A stretch of 64,000 nt of DNA from Leptolyngbyaceae cyanobacterium (GCA_036703985.1 DATNQN010000104.1:16871-80870); one strand, 5' to 3'; numbered from the stretch's first letter, positions 16,166-24,672 are shown. Numbers and translations: made by a program. The notes: generated from the sequence alone by a model not told the origin.

Positions 16166-17671
16166 TCAATCAATGCGGTCTGGATCGAAAGGAATGGGAT
16201 TTAAGCGAGAACTACCAACCAGAGGAGTTTTTTCTTCAAATCTGGCATGAATTGCTTCGATACCTCGCTCCATCGAAACCACGATTTCTGGAGAGCGTAG
16301 CCGTTGCATAATAAACCAACCACAAGTAACTAGTAAGTACATCAAGAACAAATAAGGAAACGCATCGTAAGGTGCTTCTGGTACGGGGAACATTTCGTTA
16401 CCGGGAATTCCTACACTACCTAATACGGGGATCGCCATAAACCCAACTGCTAAAACCGAGAAGCCGATATGTAGCGGGCGCAATTTGCCAATTTTATGCA
16501 AGTAAACTGGAGCAGCAATGGAAATTAGAATATAAACCGTTAAAAATCCATAGCTACAAATGGCTCCCAAATATCCCATACTCTCAAACAAGGAAACATG
16601 AAATAGTGACAGCGAAGCAGGGATTAGAAACATAATCATCGAACACATGGTAACTGCCACATGAGGTGTTTTATTCGATGAATGGGCAGTACCGATTGAA
16701 GAGTGAAATAACCCGTGACGAGCCATCAAGAAGAAAATTCTGGCGGCTGGATTGATACAACCCAAAACGCACGCAAAAAAGCTAAATAAAGCACCGATGC
16801 CTACCAATCCTCCCAAAAAACCCAATCCGATTTGTTGAGACAGGAAGCCCAAAGGTTCTTCTGAGGTAGTAATGGATACTCCCGTACCGCTAAAACCCAA
16901 CACTTGGATATATGTCATGCAGGTAAAAAATAAACCTGCCAAGATAGTGCTGCCTAAAACTGCTCTGGGGATCGTTTTCAAGGGATTTTTTGCTTCGTCT
17001 CCCAAAGATGTGGCGCTTTCAAAACCTGAGAAAGCAAACATCACTAAAACCAGTCCGGTGGCGACGCTTCCTGGGGTAACGCCTTCTAAGGTGAGTTGGG
17101 ACATATCTAGAGCAAAGCCTTTGTGGGCCCAGATTGCGACACCCAAGACCGAGATTAAAAGGAGAGTTGCTCCTTCCATCCACAGCATTGCTATTGCGGA
17201 AAGTTGGATATCTTTATAGGCGGCATACCAGGCAATTCCCGCGCCCAGTGCCAATAAAGTAATACTGGAGGGATGAATGCCTAAATGACCGATCAAAATA
17301 CCGCTAAAATTGGCAAAACCGCACAGAACGGACATTCCGGTAAATAGGTAAGCCAATACTAAACTCCAACCACAGATCACGCCTGCTGTTGGCCCCAGTC
17401 CTTTGACGATATATGAATAAAGGGAACCTGGGGAAGCAGAACGACTGGCAAATTGGTTGATGTTGACGCTCACCAGTACCAGTCCTACTAAGCCAATCAA
17501 GAAACTCAACCAAGTGCCGTTACCGGAGAGCGCGACGATTAAGCCAATATTGGAGGCTGGGATGGTGGTAGGTGCAATTACGGCGAAGGATTGAGCCAGC
17601 ACTTCTCCAAAGGAAAGGCAGTTCGGCTTGAGTCCGTGAACGCTATGATTTTTTTCCCTTCGATCGGTCAT
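16166..17671 (-). CDS. APC-superfamily amino-acid permease
   Basis: A transporter of 501 residues with about 12 hydrophobic helices. The N-terminal half has the APC pattern: FGEVLAQSFAVIAPTTIPASNIGLI for helix 1, SRSASPGSLYSYIVKGLGP for the helix 2 region, and FAFSGFESATSLGDEAKNPLKTIPRA, the strongly conserved helix 6 to loop segment. The C-terminus is soluble and basic. It is divergent from the LysR regulator gene (17891), and the shared 220-bp region includes GCGATCGC and a TGATTAAATGTGATAAA stretch that might bind a regulator. Substrate unknown; amino acids or amines are expected. Confidence 0.85.
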   Translation of the reverse strand: MTDRREKNHSVHGLKPNCLSFGEVLAQSFAVIAPTTIPASNIGLIVALSGNGTWLSFLIGLVGLVLVSVNINQFASRSASPGSLYSYIVKGLGPTAGVICGWSLVLAYLFTGMSVLCGFANFSGILIGHLGIHPSSITLLALGAGIAWYAAYKDIQLSAIAMLWMEGATLLLISVLGVAIWAHKGFALDMSQLTLEGVTPGSVATGLVLVMFAFSGFESATSLGDEAKNPLKTIPRAVLGSTILAGLFFTCMTYIQVLGFSGTGVSITTSEEPLGFLSQQIGLGFLGGLVGIGALFSFFACVLGCINPAARIFFLMARHGLFHSSIGTAHSSNKTPHVAVTMCSMIMFLIPASLSLFHVSLFESMGYLGAICSYGFLTVYILISIAAPVYLHKIGKLRPLHIGFSVLAVGFMAIPVLGSVGIPGNEMFPVPEAPYDAFPYLFLMYLLVTCGWFIMQRLRSPEIVVSMERGIEAIHARFEEKTPLVGSSRLNPIPFDPDRID

Positions 17672-17890
17672 TTAGTATCTCCTTTTACTGAAATTCGCGC
17701 AGCGTTAGCTGATAACGCGATCGCATTTCATTTGATTAAATGTGATAAATTTGCCTCGGATTAAATCCCCCTGCAAGGCTTGGTTTTTACTTTAAATCTT
17801 GTGACTTCTAAAAATCAAACATTCTTTTTTTTCAAATCCATCAATATAATTTATTAAACACACTAAACCCCCATTTAAAAGGTTGCAAAA

Positions 17891-18829
17891 ATGGCCGCAA
17901 TGACCCTCGATCAACTACGAATTTTCCTGGCCGTAGCCGAACATTTACACTTTACTCGCGCAGCAGAAGCGCTATATATTACGCAACCGGCTGTGAGTGC
18001 AGCGATTCAAAGTTTAGAGGAGGAATATGGCACTAAGTTATTTCATAGAATTGGGCGTCATATTGAAATTACAGAAGCGGGAATGTTGTTACAAATGGAG
18101 GCACAAAGTATCCTCGATCGAGTGAAGCTGACAGAGCGAGCATTGCGAGAGCTAAATGATTTGACTAGGGGTGAATTGCGGTTAGGCTCTAGCTTGACGA
18201 TCGGTAATTATTGGTTGCCGGAAAAGATCAGCCAATTTAAGCGCCAATACCCCGGTATTTTTGTCAATTGCACTCTCGCTAATACTGAAGATATTTGTGA
18301 AGGAACGGCGAATGGTAAGTTTGATTTGGGATTGATTGAAGGAGAGGTAAAACCATCATTAGAAAAGTCTTTGGAACAAGAAGTTGTAGGAGGCGATCGC
18401 TTACTGATCGTGGTCGGTCAATCTCATCCTTGGTTTGGACTTTCCAAGATTTTTTTATCGGAACTTAACCGTACCAGTTGGGTAATGCGAGAAGCTGGTT
18501 CGGGAACTCAACAGCGCTTCGAGCAAGCCTTGGGAAGTTGGGGGATCGATCGAGATGGGTTGGACGCGATTTTAGTTTTGAGTAGCGGGGAAATGGTGAA
18601 AGCCGTTATCGAAAGCGGGGTTGGTGCGGCTGCCATTTCGGAGTTAATGGTGAAAAAAGAGTTACAACTCGGTACGCTAAAATCTATTCAAGTTATAGAC
18701 GATAGAACAGATGAAACTGGTATTTTAGAAATTGCACGTCCTTTTTTGAAATTGAAACATCTCAAGCGTTTTCAAACTAATCTTTCCAGGGCATTCGAGC
18801 AAATGCTAACAGCTAAAATAGCTGTTTAA
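17891..18829 (+). CDS. LysR-family transcriptional regulator
   Basis: A 312-residue LysR protein. The N-terminal HTH reads MTLDQLRIFLAVAEHLHFTRAAEALYITQPAVSAAIQSLEEEYGTKLFHR, followed by a linker helix and a periplasmic-binding-like effector domain from about residue 92 (GELRLGSSLTIGNYWLP). The fold and length are normal. It is divergent from the APC permease and convergent with the DUF1634 gene, with which its 3' end overlaps by 4 bp. LysR proteins next to TauE/SafE permeases often control sulfonate or sulfite genes, which fits, but the actual target is not known. Confidence 0.88.
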   Translation: MAAMTLDQLRIFLAVAEHLHFTRAAEALYITQPAVSAAIQSLEEEYGTKLFHRIGRHIEITEAGMLLQMEAQSILDRVKLTERALRELNDLTRGELRLGSSLTIGNYWLPEKISQFKRQYPGIFVNCTLANTEDICEGTANGKFDLGLIEGEVKPSLEKSLEQEVVGGDRLLIVVGQSHPWFGLSKIFLSELNRTSWVMREAGSGTQQRFEQALGSWGIDRDGLDAILVLSSGEMVKAVIESGVGAAAISELMVKKELQLGTLKSIQVIDDRTDETGILEIARPFLKLKHLKRFQTNLSRAFEQMLTAKIAV

Positions 18830-19395
18830 TAATAAGCTCCTACAATGCTGTATATTAGTCCGGCTATTACTAGAAAAGTAATTGTAATATAGCTAAAGTC
18901 TCGTTGCCGAAGAAAAAATAGTAGAGAAAGTGCTACGCGAATAATGGGGGTGGCAATGAGTACTAGCAATCCGAATTGAATGAGTCCTTCTCGGCTACCT
19001 GAGAGAACAGCATTGATGATTCCGGCTGGCGATCGCAATTCTGAAGGTTCTCCTCGAAATAAGTGGTAATCAGCCAGTTGGAAGCCGTGGTGAATTAAGT
19101 AAAAAAGTCCACCTGCAAAAACGATCGCGCTAGCTATAAACACTCCATATTGCAGCCAATTACTGAGTAGTTGTTCGAGTTGGCGTTCGCTGGATGTTTT
19201 GATAATGTCATTTACGCGATCGCTTTTCATATTAATTGGCCGTTCTGCGATCGGATTGAAGCCATCCTGTGTTACTAATTCATCAAGGCTTTCTCGTTCG
19301 TCTTCTAAGTTTTCCGACGGCAATGCAATTGAAATTACTTTACTTTTTAAGGGTAAAGAAGAAAGCAATTGATAGCTGGAATCCAATTGATACAC
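18826..19395 (-). CDS. DUF1634 membrane protein
   Basis: A protein of 189 residues with a long acidic cytoplasmic N-terminus (about 85 residues, ENLEDERESLDELV) and three hydrophobic helices: LQYGVFIASAIVFAGGLFYLIHHG, GLIQFGLLVLIATPIIRVALSLLFFL, and YITITFLVIAGLIYSIVGAYY. The FRGEPSELRSPAGIINA loop between helix 1 and 2 is characteristic of DUF1634. In many bacteria such genes lie next to TauE/SafE permeases, as here: it starts 13 bp after the TSUP gene and is expected to be co-transcribed with it. A role as an accessory subunit is inferred. Confidence 0.82.
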   Translation of the reverse strand: MYQLDSSYQLLSSLPLKSKVISIALPSENLEDERESLDELVTQDGFNPIAERPINMKSDRVNDIIKTSSERQLEQLLSNWLQYGVFIASAIVFAGGLFYLIHHGFQLADYHLFRGEPSELRSPAGIINAVLSGSREGLIQFGLLVLIATPIIRVALSLLFFLRQRDFSYITITFLVIAGLIYSIVGAYY

Positions 19396-19408
19396 TTGAA
19401 AATCCTCC

Positions 19409-20236
19409 TTAAATTATGCTGTTATAAACCATTTTGAAAGCCATTAGGACTAGTACGAAACTGAAGACAATCCTTAAAATCCGGGTTTGAGCGCCGATTA
19501 AAACTTTTGCTCCCAACAAAGCACCGGGTAAAACGCCTAATATGACTGGCATGGAAAGTCCGGGATCGATATATCCTCTTGCTAGATAAACTCCCGCCGA
19601 TGCTGCTGCGGTGACGCCGATCGTGAAATTGCTGGTGGTGGTGGAAACTTTAAATGGTAGGCGCATTGCTTGATCCATTGCTAGCACTTTGAATCCACCA
19701 GAACCGATTCCCAACAATCCCGAAAGGATTCCCGCACCTAACATAATGCTAAATCCGGCTGGTACGGCGCGGACTTGATAAGGCATTAGTCCGTTGGCAG
19801 TGGGACAAGTTCCGTTGAGTTTGAGGTTGCTGGCGATCGGATCGAGAGCTTCGGTTTCGGAATTTTCCGGTCGCGGTTGCTGGGATAAATAAGCTGAATA
19901 AAGCAGCACGATCGCTAACACGATGGTTAATGCTTTAACCGATACGAAAGTAGCAATCAAAGCACCGATTAATGCTCCGATCGTAGTAGCTACTTCCAAA
20001 AACATTCCCAGTCGCAAGTTGGTAAAGCCTTGCTTGATGTAAGTGGAAGCTGCACCGGCAGAAGTGGCGATTACAGATACTAATGAAGCGCCCACAGCAT
20101 ATCGAATATCAACGCCAAACACGGAAGTTAAGAGGGGAACGATTACCACTCCACCGCCTAAGCCGCTGAGCGCTCCTACAAAACCAGCCGTAAACGAACA
20201 AAACCAAACTAATAAAGAAAATTCCCAAATGTTCAA
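19409..20236 (-). CDS. TauE/SafE-family permease, copy 1
   Basis: A membrane protein of 275 residues with about eight helices. It shows the duplicated TSUP marks: FVGALSGLGGGVVIVPLLTSVFGVDIRYAVGASLVSVIATS in the first half and GAGILSGLLGIGSGGFKVLAMDQAMRLPFKVSTTTSNF in the second. Members move sulfite, sulfonates or related anions across the plasma membrane. First gene of an operon with DUF1634. A degenerate copy of the candidate operator lies at 20274-20296 in front of it, and a 35-bp tandem array lies further upstream at 20539-20672. Confidence 0.87.
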   Translation of the reverse strand: MNIWEFSLLVWFCSFTAGFVGALSGLGGGVVIVPLLTSVFGVDIRYAVGASLVSVIATSAGAASTYIKQGFTNLRLGMFLEVATTIGALIGALIATFVSVKALTIVLAIVLLYSAYLSQQPRPENSETEALDPIASNLKLNGTCPTANGLMPYQVRAVPAGFSIMLGAGILSGLLGIGSGGFKVLAMDQAMRLPFKVSTTTSNFTIGVTAAASAGVYLARGYIDPGLSMPVILGVLPGALLGAKVLIGAQTRILRIVFSFVLVLMAFKMVYNSII

Positions 20237-20273
20237 GTTTGATTCCTCTTTCGGTAGATGCTTTTACAGATTT

Positions 20274-20296
20274 GAATAAACTTATTGGCAGATCGA
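20274..20296 (-). promoter_or_regulatory. Candidate operator, degenerate copy 4 (upstream of TauE/SafE copy 1)
   Basis: GAATAAACTT and GCAGATCGA frame a region that aligns to 21903-21927 if a 2-bp gap is allowed. The ends match well and the centre does not. It lies 38 bp upstream of the TSUP start. Weak evidence by itself. Confidence 0.25.
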
Positions 20297-20538
20297 ATTG
20301 ATAATATGAAAAACAATTAGTCTTAAATTCAAAGTAAATATTATTGGCGGTTTCATCGTTTTTCCTAATAGATATTACCCGGATTCATTTATGAAGCGCT
20401 TGAGGCTTTTAAAGCGCTTTTTAGTTGATGCGGATGTTCTGTGCGCGATTCATTATAGTAGTTTATTTCTTTAAAATAAGCAAGTTATCCAGCCATAAAT
20501 TTAGGTTTTTTTACATTAATTTAATTCGTATTAATTGC

Positions 20539-20672
20539 ATCAGAATAATACATATTGAATTTACGTAAATTCCATCAAGATACTATGAATTTAATCTACG
20601 ATAATTTTATCAAGATACTATGAATTTAATTTACATAAAGTTTATCGGGATAGTTGAAAATTGAATCTAAAC
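20539..20672. repeat. Tandem array of 35-bp repeats (four units)
   Basis: Units begin at 20539, 20574, 20609 and 20644. Units 2 and 3 share an exact 22-bp core that starts ATCAAGATACTATGAATT; unit 1 (ATCAGAATAATACATATTGA) and unit 4 (ATCGGGATAGTTGAA) are diverged, and a weaker half unit may precede at 20504. The array lies ~300 bp upstream of the TSUP-DUF1634 operon, in an A+T-rich region with no gene. Thirty-five bp is near 3.3 helical turns, so the units do not all lie on one face of the helix. Confidence 0.7.
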
Positions 20673-20852
20673 TATAGCGATCCTAAATGAATTGCTAACA
20701 ACTAAACCCCTCCCAACCCTCCCCTTACTAAGGGGAGGGCTAGGATTCTTTTACTGCCACTACAGCTTTTTCAAATCCTAACGCCCTCCCAACCCTCCCC
20801 TTACTAAGGGGAGGGCTAGGGCGGGGTTGATTACTTAAATAGGATCGCTATA
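20673..20852. repeat. MITE-like element with 13-bp terminal inverted repeats
   Basis: TATAGCGATCCTA at 20673-20685 is mirrored exactly at 20840-20852. Inside are two copies of a strong hairpin block (CCCTCCCAACCCTCCCC...AAGGGGAGGGCTAGG). A simpler 81-bp version occurs at 24404-24484 in the other orientation. It carries no gene. Confidence 0.7.
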
Positions 20853-20934
20853 TGTTTGAATAGGTTAAGAAAAAAGGAAAAAATCCTACGATCGCCTTTT
20901 TTCCTTCTTCCCTGCTCTCCTCATAAGTCCTAAC

Positions 20935-21702
20935 TTAATTACTGGTAGCTGTTTCTTCAGGTAGTAACGAATCTTCTTTGGCAGACTGATTATTTTCTGC
21001 GATCGCTTTAGTCAAATGTGGTTTGATGAGGAAAGCGATCCCAACTGTCCAAGCGAGTGAAACCATCCAACCTGCTAGTATGTCGCTGGGAAAATGAACG
21101 CCCAAATACAATCTCGTCCAGGCAATTGCGATCGCGTACAAGCTGCCGACGATCGCAATTGGTAAGCACCAAAAGCTATTCCAAGTTAAAACAATCAAAG
21201 CTACTGCGATCGTCATGCTAGTCATGGCATGACCGCTAGGAAACGCATAGCTGTGGGGTAATGGATAAAACGATTCCCATAAGTGGGGACGCACCCGATG
21301 CAGGAATGTTTTTGCAGCGTTATTAATGATGGCACTGCCTAGCAAAGCAGTGATTAAATAAATTAGCGATCGCCAGCGTCGTTGCAGCAATAATCGCAGA
21401 GAAAGCAAGATGGCGATCGGAAACGCGATCGAAAATGAGCCTAATTTAGTCAGGGTGGCTGCAAAAACATCCAGTTGAGTACTTGCTGTACCATGAACTG
21501 CTAATAAAATTCGTTCATCCCAAGGAAATGCTCCTTGATTTTGCCAAATTTCTACTGCCAGTAACTCAAAAATTTGCAATGGTACGTAAACACCCACCAG
21601 CAGCGTCAGTAAAGAACGCCAATGAGCGATTAGCACTTGCTTAAAAAAGCTAACAAAGGAGCGAAGAAGCTTACCTAAATTAGATGGCGATTTAATTTCC
21701 AA
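20935..21702 (-). CDS. PAP2-family membrane phosphatase
   Basis: A 255-residue membrane protein with about six helices and the three-part phosphatidic acid phosphatase signature: KTFLHRVRP, then PSGHAMTS, then TRLYLGVHFPSDILAGW with the catalytic His and Asp. Members dephosphorylate lipid phosphates such as undecaprenyl pyrophosphate or phosphatidate. The C-terminal 25 residues are polar. It stands alone on the minus strand. The 1.1-kb surrounding region carries several dispersed repeats. Confidence 0.88.
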   Translation of the reverse strand: MEIKSPSNLGKLLRSFVSFFKQVLIAHWRSLLTLLVGVYVPLQIFELLAVEIWQNQGAFPWDERILLAVHGTASTQLDVFAATLTKLGSFSIAFPIAILLSLRLLLQRRWRSLIYLITALLGSAIINNAAKTFLHRVRPHLWESFYPLPHSYAFPSGHAMTSMTIAVALIVLTWNSFWCLPIAIVGSLYAIAIAWTRLYLGVHFPSDILAGWMVSLAWTVGIAFLIKPHLTKAIAENNQSAKEDSLLPEETATSN

Positions 21703-22101
21703 AACTGAACCTCTTATTCAATCAAAGCTGAAAATAACGAAAACAAGCTGATTTTTCTGCTTTAAAGTGAGCGCGATCGGTCTTTCCCGCCCTCTCTTTT
21801 GGGAGGCGAGGGGAAAATTACGTTGTAGATCGGCAGATCGGGTATTTCAGACGATTTTGTATGATTCCTTACATTTGAACCTAGACTTGAGCTACCTATA
21901 TCGAATAAACTACGATAAGCCGATCGAGATTATGTACTTAATATGGCAAATTTCATGGAAGTCAACAATGTCCACCTTAGAACGATCGCCCCAGATCACA
22001 ACAAGTAGGAAACAACCGACGGAACATGGAGAAAAGGGGTCATCAATCCAGTCTGAGCGATCGGTAAACATGAAAACCTTAATTTACTTCGGATACCAGT
22101 A
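21703..22101. other. Leader region of TauE/SafE copy 2 with candidate operator and a short upstream frame
   Basis: About 400 bp between the divergent PAP2 and TSUP genes. The best copy of the shared motif lies at 21903-21927, 175 bp before the TSUP start. From ATG 21968 a 44-codon frame (MSTLERSPQITTSRKQ...) runs to a TAA that overlaps the TSUP ATG (TAATG at 22100-22104). This arrangement could couple translation, but the peptide matches no family and may be chance. Confidence 0.35.
21903..21927 (-). promoter_or_regulatory. Candidate operator, copy 3 (upstream of TauE/SafE copy 2)
   Basis: GAATAAACTACGATAAGCC begins the motif on the plus strand. It equals the reverse complement of copy 1 at 21 of 25 positions and of copy 2 at 19 of 25. 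The centre ACTACGATAA is the best conserved part. Confidence 0.5.
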
Positions 22102-22899
22102 ATGGACTATTTTTTACTACCGCTTTTAAGTTTCGCTGTCGGAATCATCGTTGGCTTAACGGGAATAGGTGGAGCGTCTTTAATTACGCCAATGTTAATC
22201 TTTGTATTTCAAGTACCCCCTTCCATCGCCGTGAGTTCTGATGTAGTAGCTGCTACTTTGATGAAAATAGTGGGAGGAATCAAACACTGTCAGCAAAAAA
22301 CGATCGACTTGCAAGTCGTGAAATGGTTGGTTTTTGGAAGCGTACCCGGTTCGCTGGCTGGGGTGGGAACTTTATATCTGCTGAGGCGCAATGAAGCGGT
22401 GAACGTAGATGGAGTTCTGCTTCGCTTGCTGGGAATCATGATTTTTTTGGTTGCTCTCTCAGCGTTAAGCCAATTGTTACTGAGGTCTTTTGCGCCCAAA
22501 TTGCAACTACCATCTATACCGAAGTTTGACCTGAAAACCAATCGGGGCCGATTTTTGACGGTAGTTGTGGGAGCTATTCTAGGCTTTACGGTTGGTCTGA
22601 CGAGCGTATCTTCAGGTTCGATGTTCGCGATCGTATTAATCGCATTTTTTCAATTAGACTCTCGTAAATTAGTCGGTACAGACCTTACGCAGGCAGCCAT
22701 TTTATTAATGTTTACTTCTCTGGGACACCTTAGTTTAGGCACGGTTAATTGGAACTTAGTATTGCCAATTTGGTTAGGTACCGTACCGGGCGTATTAGTA
22801 GGTGCTAAACTCTGCAAAAGCGTTCCGCAAAGCGCTCTTCGAGTAGTCATTTACAGCATTTTGGTGATGGTTAGCTGGAAATTAGTTTATCAGGCGTGA
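22102..22899 (+). CDS. TauE/SafE-family permease, copy 2
   Basis: A 265-residue TSUP membrane protein with about eight helices. Marks are VGLTGIGGASLITPMLIFVFQVPPSIAVSSDVVAATLMK in the first half and VGLTSVSSGSMFAIVLIAFFQLDSRKLVGTDLTQAA in the second. It differs clearly from copy 1 and belongs to another TSUP branch, so the two are not recent duplicates. It is preceded by a long leader with a candidate operator and is convergent with CadD copy 2. Substrate not known; sulfite or another small anion is expected from the family. Confidence 0.87.
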   Translation: MDYFLLPLLSFAVGIIVGLTGIGGASLITPMLIFVFQVPPSIAVSSDVVAATLMKIVGGIKHCQQKTIDLQVVKWLVFGSVPGSLAGVGTLYLLRRNEAVNVDGVLLRLLGIMIFLVALSALSQLLLRSFAPKLQLPSIPKFDLKTNRGRFLTVVVGAILGFTVGLTSVSSGSMFAIVLIAFFQLDSRKLVGTDLTQAAILLMFTSLGHLSLGTVNWNLVLPIWLGTVPGVLVGAKLCKSVPQSALRVVIYSILVMVSWKLVYQA

Positions 22900-22932
22900 T
22901 TTGAATAATTTGTAAAGAGCGTGCTGGTTTGT

Positions 22933-23586
22933 TTAGCGCAGTAAACTAAATGTACCTCTTTCATACATAATGAACAAACCCAAAGCAATCAATACAAAAG
23001 GAACCAGAGGCTTACCGTAGCGAGTTAAAACACGAGCAATTGTGGGGTGGCGAGTTAATAGGTAAGCAATCGAGCACCAAACGCCTACCATTACCAAAAA
23101 AGTGCCAACAATCGTACTTAAACTAGTAAAGTTAGTACCGGCAAATAAGGGAATATAAATACTGATATTATCGCCTCCATTAGCAATCGTTACTGCTGCC
23201 ACTTTATAAGTTTGCGGACTTAACGCGCCCAGGAGGAAAGACGTTACTCGGTTACTGGATGAGGAACGCTCGAAATGAAGATTGACCATCTGCACTTGGT
23301 CATCATTTTCGCTTCCTCGATCGAGCAATTGCTTAAATCCGATCGCGATTGGTAGCACTCCCAACAAACCGATCCATTCTTGGGGTACTACCAAACCCCC
23401 AAAGTAACCAGGTAAGCTAGCTAAAATAAGTACTACAAAACCAAGATACTGACCGATCACAATATGACGGCGACGAAAATTAGCATCCACCTGGGAAAAA
23501 AATAGTAACAAGATAATAATGTCATCGAGATTAGTGACTACAAAAGCTATTAATCCTCCTGTTAAAACCGTGATAAATTCACTCAT
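22933..23586 (-). CDS. CadD-family transporter, copy 2
   Basis: A protein of 217 residues with the family features of copy 1: VVTNLDDIIILLLFFSQVDANFRRRHIVIGQYLGFV at the N-terminus, SLPGYFGGLVVPQEWIGLLGVLPIAIG, and ANGGDNISIYIPLFAGTNF in the second half. The central loop (DRGSENDDQVQMVNLHFERSSSSNR) is longer and charged. It is divergent from copy 3, with 92 bp between the two starts, and convergent with TSUP copy 2. Confidence 0.86.
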   Translation of the reverse strand: MSEFITVLTGGLIAFVVTNLDDIIILLLFFSQVDANFRRRHIVIGQYLGFVVLILASLPGYFGGLVVPQEWIGLLGVLPIAIGFKQLLDRGSENDDQVQMVNLHFERSSSSNRVTSFLLGALSPQTYKVAAVTIANGGDNISIYIPLFAGTNFTSLSTIVGTFLVMVGVWCSIAYLLTRHPTIARVLTRYGKPLVPFVLIALGLFIMYERGTFSLLR

Positions 23587-23606
23587 TAATAAATTTCCTA
23601 GTTAAG

Positions 23607-23631
23607 TTGGATGGTGAGTATTAGTTTAATG
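23607..23631 (+). promoter_or_regulatory. Candidate operator, copy 5 (between divergent CadD copies 2 and 3)
   Basis: A 25-bp stretch starting TTGGATGG and ending TAGTTTAATG matches copy 1 at 17 of 25 positions, with the right half (TAGTTTAAT) exact. Its place between two divergent starts suits a shared operator. The left half is weak. Confidence 0.3.
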
Positions 23632-23678
23632 ATAATTTCCTTGAAACACAACTAGCTTAACTATAAAATCCCCATTAA

Positions 23679-24359
23679 ATGAATCACTTGTTTACTGCTG
23701 CTATCAATGGGTTCGCCGCTTTTTTTGCTACTAATATCGATGATATCGTCATTTTATTGTTACTTTTCTCGAAAGTGAATGTAACGTTGCGGGTTTGGCA
23801 TATTGTTACTGGTCAGTATCTAGGCTTTACGGCAATCATCATCGCCAGCTTACCCGGTTTTGTGGGAGGATTAGTCATATCGCGGCAGTGGATTGGGTTA
23901 CTTGGCTTAATCCCGATCGCAATTGGTTTGAGTAGCTTGTTAAACCAGGAGGATAGTAAATTAGAAAACGTTGAGGCAGAAGTAAACTTGTTAAATAATT
24001 CGTCAATAGGTAATATAATTTATCCCCAGATTTACAGTGTGGCTGCTATCACGTTTGCTAATGGCTCTGATAATATTAGCACCTATGTACCTTTGTTTGC
24101 GAGTAGTAATTGGTGGGATATCGCGATAATTTTAAGCATATTTTTTATGATGGTAGGTATTTGGTGTTATACCGCTTATAGATTAATCAATTTGCCTAAT
24201 TTTCCTAAGCAATCACCCGATTATATCCGAAATTTTATACCTTTTATTTTAATCGGATTAGGAGTTTTTATTATATTAGAATGTCAAGCTTTAAGTATGA
24301 TTAAACTGATAGTCGGTTGCTGCTGTTTAATAATTATTATTCAGGTTGACGAGCGATAA
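23679..24359 (+). CDS. CadD-family transporter, copy 3
   Basis: A protein of 226 residues with about six helices. Marks: FFATNIDDIVILLLLFSKVNVTLRVWHIVTGQYLGF, SLPGFVGGLVISRQWIGLLGLIPIAIGLSSLLN, and ANGSDNISTYVPLFASSNWWDI. The last part is closer to copy 1 (which has LFASSNWQSL) than to copy 2, so copies 1 and 3 may be sisters. It is divergent from copy 2 and followed by a MITE-like repeat. Confidence 0.86.
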   Translation: MNHLFTAAINGFAAFFATNIDDIVILLLLFSKVNVTLRVWHIVTGQYLGFTAIIIASLPGFVGGLVISRQWIGLLGLIPIAIGLSSLLNQEDSKLENVEAEVNLLNNSSIGNIIYPQIYSVAAITFANGSDNISTYVPLFASSNWWDIAIILSIFFMMVGIWCYTAYRLINLPNFPKQSPDYIRNFIPFILIGLGVFIILECQALSMIKLIVGCCCLIIIIQVDER

Positions 24360-24403
24360 ATATAAAAATATATTTTCCCTCGTAAATCGAGTCTTTAAAA
24401 AAA

Positions 24404-24484
24404 TATAGCCACCCTAGCCCTGCCCTTGGTAAGGTGAGGGTTGGGAGGGTTCTAGTTGTTTGCAATTCATTTATGATTGCTATA
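24404..24484. repeat. 81-bp palindromic repeat, simple version of the 20.7-kb element
   Basis: It begins TATAGCC and ends GGCTATA-like (ATTGCTATA), so its ends are inverted. Reverse-complemented it reads TATAGCAATCATAAATGAAT, then a CCCTCCCAACCCTC hairpin block, in the same order as the first half of the element at 20673. It lies just before the kinase gene. Confidence 0.65.
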
Positions 24485-24672
24485 TAAAAAATAAAAAGGT
24501 GACAATTTTATAGTAAAACAATAAATTTATTTAGAAAATTTAGAAGACTAATTATACGCGCTTACCCCGTACCCGTACCCTTTTTGTGCTTTCCTTTTTT
24601 GCCCTTTACCTTTCCCTTTTCCCTTATTTCGTGTCAAAATTGGAGCCAGCACTGCTACCAGATACCAACCTA

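Noticed and set aside
17734..17760. Another possible copy of the regulon motif between the APC permease and LysR genes
   Set aside because: GATTAAA and GATAAA match, but a gap is needed and the right half does not fit; kept out of the operator list.
21767..22102. 111-codon frame before TauE/SafE copy 2
   Set aside because: Spans the promoter and candidate operator; only its last 44 codons from ATG 21968 could be a coupled leader, which is mentioned but not called a gene.
24586..24672. Upstream GTG start of the kinase gene
   Set aside because: The extra 29 codons are low-complexity CCCTTT-type DNA, while the usual family start is MLGQILRGRYQI at 24673.
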